7,936 nucleotides of DNA, taken from positions 1 to 7,936 of the forward strand of contig JACRQB010000031.1 of NCBI GenBank assembly GCA_016222925.1, in the 5' to 3' direction. The position numbers and the translations under genes were made by a program. The DNA is from Nitrospirota bacterium (GTDB lineage: Bacteria > Nitrospirota > Nitrospiria > Nitrospirales > Nitrospiraceae). The notes beneath the pieces are model-generated. The model had not been told where the DNA came from. It saw only the letters and a program-made list of their open reading frames with translations, and made no database searches. This document shows, piece after piece, positions 5,568 to 7,936 of this stretch; the stretch's first letter is position 1, and every line of letters starts with the position of its first letter.

Positions 5568-7936
5568 ATGACGGTTTCCGTAGTGTGGCGCCATTCTGCT
5601 GGGCTGCGTGGTGTTCTTCCTGTCTCACCCAAGCCAAGCCGATCTCAGACGTGGTGGTCAGATGAACGATGTCTTTATGGGCGTTACGTTGTGGGGCGTC
5701 TCTTAGTGGCTGGCAAAAAGTCGAAAAGCCGAGAAGTGTTGAAAGACGCTCGTCGTAAGGTAAGGAGGAAAACCAAAGATCCACTCACCGGTCCCCCCGC
5801 TGCTCAACAGTTACTGCTCGCGATCACTCGGGCACAGTCCCTCTTCATCGACGAGGTGCAGCCAGCGGTACTGTATGGTGTGTTGCTCCAGGAATTACTG
5901 ATGCTGACGCAGAGTGAATATGGATTTATCAGTGAGGTGGCCGGAATTGCTGAGGGGCAGCCCTTCATAAATACCCATGCCGTTACCAATATTGGGTGGA
6001 ATGAGGAAACGAAGGCGTTGATGGCGCAAAAGACTTCGACGCGCGAATTTAGCAACTTCCAGACCCTGTTCCGCCATGCGATGACGACCGGCGAGCCGGT
6101 GATCTCAAACGACCCTGCTCATGATCCGCGCGCAGGCGGACTGCCACCAGGCCACCCGCCGATGCATGCGCTCTTGGGCTTGCCGCTTTATCGCGGGGAG
6201 GTGATCGTCGGCATGGTGGGCCTTGCGAACCGTCCGGGTGGATATGACGAGTCCTTGATCACCTATCTGGAGCCGTTCCTATCTATCTGTGCTCAATTGT
6301 TGGACGGGTATCGCAATCGGCGTCTGCGGGCTGAGGCGGAGGCTGGACTGCGCAGCAGTGAAGAACGGTGGCAACTAGCCGTGCAAGGAAGTTACGACGG
6401 CATCTGGGATTGGGATCTCGTCGGTAACCAGGTCTATTTCTCACCACGGTGGAAAGAGATACTCGGGCATGAGGATCATGAGATTCTCAACGACTATCAA
6501 GAATGGGAATCGCGCCTCCATCCGGAGGACAGAGAGCACGTTATCTCCCAACTGACCGACTACCTTGAACGCCGGTCTCTGCGGTACCAGGTTGAATTTC
6601 GTCTTCGGAAGAAGAACGGTGAGTACTGCTGGATGCAAGCCCGAGGGAAGGCGGTGTGGGATGCCGAGGGGCGTCCCTCTCGCATGGCGGGATCCCATAC
6701 GGACATTACGGAACGAAAACGGGAAGAAGCGCTTCAAGTCGCGGAGAAACAAACCCTGGAACTGGTGGCCGAGGGATCTTCGCTCGGGGAGGTCCTGACG
6801 TTCCTCTGCCGGGCGATCGAGGATCACACAGGCCCGATGCTCAGCTCAATTATGCTGGTCACGGATGACGGATCGCATCTCTCATCGGCGGCGGGACCCA
6901 GCCTTTCGAATGAGTACAGTCGGCTGATCGATCGCATCCCCATCGGCCCGACAGTCGGGTCCTGTGGAAGCGCCGCCTATTACAAGCAGCCTGCGATCGT
7001 GTGCGACATTGCAACCGATCCGCTCTGGAAGGGCTATGCGGATGTGGCGATGACTCATGGGTTAAAGGCCTGTTGGTCGCAGCCGATCCTGAATTCCTCA
7101 GGTATCCTGCTCGGCACGTTTGCCGCATACTTTCGAGAACCGACGAAACCGCAGCCGAGGGATCTCCGGTTGATAGAGCGGGCCGGCCATATCGCCGCCC
7201 TCGCGATCGAACATGCCCGGACCTTGGGGGCGTTGAAGGAAAGTGAGGAACGGTTTCGGCTCATGTTCATGAATGAGCCGGAATGCGTGAAAACTGTTAC
7301 TCCAGAGGGGGTGCTGTTGGCGATGAATCCGACCGGTCTGAGGATGATAGAGGCGGATTCGCCGGAGGAAGTCGTCGGCCGTTCTGTGCTGTCGCTGATT
7401 CATTCCGAGGATCGTTCGGCGTTCTGGGAGGCGCACTGCGCCGCTGCCAATGGCAGCGCCAGCGCCCTGCAATTCAGAGTCATCGGGCTCAAGGGGCAGC
7501 TTCGCTGGATGGATACACATTCTGTTCCTTTGCGCGACGCAGGAGGTACGATCACGGCGGTACTCAGTGTGACGCGCGACGTCACGGAACGGAAGAGGCT
7601 TGAACAAGCGAGCCAGGACCAGGCCGATCGTCTTCGTCTGGCGATGGACATTGCCGGATTGGCCATTTGGGATTGGAATATCCTCACCAACCAGATCATC
7701 TGGTCCGATAACTGCGAACAGGTGAAACGGTTGCCTGCTGGATCCTTCGAAGGGACGTTTGAAGCCTATCAACGGTTGGTGCATCCGGAAGACCTACCGA
7801 GGTTGCAGGCGGATATTGAGGGTGCGTTCAGCGGGCAGAAGCCCTACCACACGGAGCATCGGCTCGTGCCCCCGTCCGGCGAGGTGCAGTGGATCGAGAG
7901 CAACGGTGTGGTCTACCGAGACGAGCTGGGCCGGCC
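5568..7936 (+). CDS. multi-domain GAF/PAS sensor protein, probable histidine kinase, 3' end outside window
   Basis: The frame is open from ATG 5568 through the window end (789 codons). A GAAGGGG at 5554-5560, 7 bases upstream, supports the start. Domains in order: GAF at about 80-246 (QSEYGFISEVAG, PVISNDPAHDPRAGGLPPGH, YRGEVIVGMVGLANRPGGYD); PAS at about 264-385 (SYDGIWDWDL, YFSPRWKEILG, ending HTDITERKREE); GAF at about 394-551 (VGSCGSAAYYKQPAIVCDIA, LKACWSQPIL); PAS at about 556-680 (KESEERFRLMF, ending TRDVTERKRLEQ); and a third PAS from about 689 (AMDIAGLAIWDWNI, LVHPEDLPRL), cut by the edge. No HisKA/HATPase or GGDEF output domain is seen, so histidine kinase is inferred from the usual company of this domain string. 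Residues 1-75 are basic and low in similarity to anything I know, and appear to be a frame-altered remnant of a signal-peptide N-terminus. The protein as read has no membrane segment. It is a separate unit from the che operon. Confidence 0.88.
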   Translation, partial: MTVSVVWRHSAGLRGVLPVSPKPSRSQTWWSDERCLYGRYVVGRLLVAGKKSKSREVLKDARRKVRRKTKDPLTGPPAAQQLLLAITRAQSLFIDEVQPAVLYGVLLQELLMLTQSEYGFISEVAGIAEGQPFINTHAVTNIGWNEETKALMAQKTSTREFSNFQTLFRHAMTTGEPVISNDPAHDPRAGGLPPGHPPMHALLGLPLYRGEVIVGMVGLANRPGGYDESLITYLEPFLSICAQLLDGYRNRRLRAEAEAGLRSSEERWQLAVQGSYDGIWDWDLVGNQVYFSPRWKEILGHEDHEILNDYQEWESRLHPEDREHVISQLTDYLERRSLRYQVEFRLRKKNGEYCWMQARGKAVWDAEGRPSRMAGSHTDITERKREEALQVAEKQTLELVAEGSSLGEVLTFLCRAIEDHTGPMLSSIMLVTDDGSHLSSAAGPSLSNEYSRLIDRIPIGPTVGSCGSAAYYKQPAIVCDIATDPLWKGYADVAMTHGLKACWSQPILNSSGILLGTFAAYFREPTKPQPRDLRLIERAGHIAALAIEHARTLGALKESEERFRLMFMNEPECVKTVTPEGVLLAMNPTGLRMIEADSPEEVVGRSVLSLIHSEDRSAFWEAHCAAANGSASALQFRVIGLKGQLRWMDTHSVPLRDAGGTITAVLSVTRDVTERKRLEQASQDQADRLRLAMDIAGLAIWDWNILTNQIIWSDNCEQVKRLPAGSFEGTFEAYQRLVHPEDLPRLQADIEGAFSGQKPYHTEHRLVPPSGEVQWIESNGVVYRDELGR
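5584..5706 (+). pseudogene. out-of-frame signal-peptide remnant at the sensor gene's 5' end
   Basis: In the frame +1 to the sensor ORF, bases 5593-5646 read ILLGCVVFFLSHPSQAD, a hydrophobic core followed by an SxA-type cleavage pattern. It continues QMNDVFMGVTLWGVS to TAG 5704-5706. Joining the sensor's first codons (MTVSVVWRH) to LLGCVVFFLSHPSQA by dropping one base at about 5595 gives a textbook signal peptide. Losing one A in the A5 run at 5715-5719 would return the reading to the sensor frame (KKSKSREVLKDARRK). I infer an ancestral membrane-targeted N-terminus, now bypassed by two shifts and a stop. Alternatively it is the stub of a separate deleted gene, or chance. Confidence 0.35.

Noticed and set aside
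5447..5665. Small ORF with a hydrophobic stretch before the sensor gene
   Set aside because: It has no convincing Shine-Dalgarno, its end overlaps the sensor start out of frame, and the Cys/Trp-rich tail looks non-coding. The hydrophobic run may be chance.
7098..7784. Minus-strand open frame (228 codons) opposite the sensor gene
   Set aside because: The + strand encodes clear GAF and PAS motifs throughout; the antisense reading shows no domain.

Overview
The window is a bacterial chromosome segment carrying a chemotaxis signalling cluster, followed by the first part of a large multi-sensor gene. All genes are on the + strand. The gene order (STAS, CheZ-like, CheY, CheA, CheW, cytosolic PAS-type MCP), the CheA accessory domains, the moderately high GC and the short GTTTCAAG / CGCTTCACG intergenic repeats look to me like Nitrospira or a near relative. 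That assignment is inference from style and memory, not from a search.

Layout. 1-243: C-terminal part of a STAS-domain protein. 378-813: a small CheZ-like CheY-P phosphatase whose N-terminal and catalytic halves lie in different frames. 868-1239: intact cheY, preceded by a possible 14-codon leader ORF that overlaps its start as ATGA. 1331-3514: intact cheA of 727 residues, with repeat elements just upstream, just downstream, and one inside the coding sequence in frame. 3654-4028: cheW, in frame but apparently lacking about 45 residues of its C-terminal half. 4137-5125: a methyl-accepting chemotaxis protein (MCP) that is clearly a pseudogene, with two in-frame stops, one frameshift, substitutions at usually conserved PAS positions, and loss of the whole CheA/CheW-contacting hairpin tip. 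5162-5196: a perfect 15-bp hairpin closing the cluster. 5197-5567: an intergenic stretch with more A+T than the genes. 5568 to the window end: a GAF-PAS-GAF-PAS-PAS sensor protein cut by the window edge, whose N-terminus holds an out-of-frame signal-peptide-like remnant.

Working together, the MCP would sense a cytosolic or redox signal through its PAS domain, CheW would couple it to CheA, CheA would phosphorylate CheY, and the CheZ-like protein would dephosphorylate CheY-P. The kinase and response regulator look intact. The receptor is broken, the coupling protein is shortened and the phosphatase is frameshifted. The most interesting reading is a chemotaxis module being dismantled piece by piece, or one whose remaining CheA-CheY pair takes input from receptors encoded elsewhere. 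Assembly or sequencing error could explain single frameshifts, but not the missense changes in the MCP.

I see no rRNA, tRNA, CRISPR array or insertion sequence, and no convincing previously undescribed system. The unusual content is the selective decay pattern and the repeats around and inside cheA.
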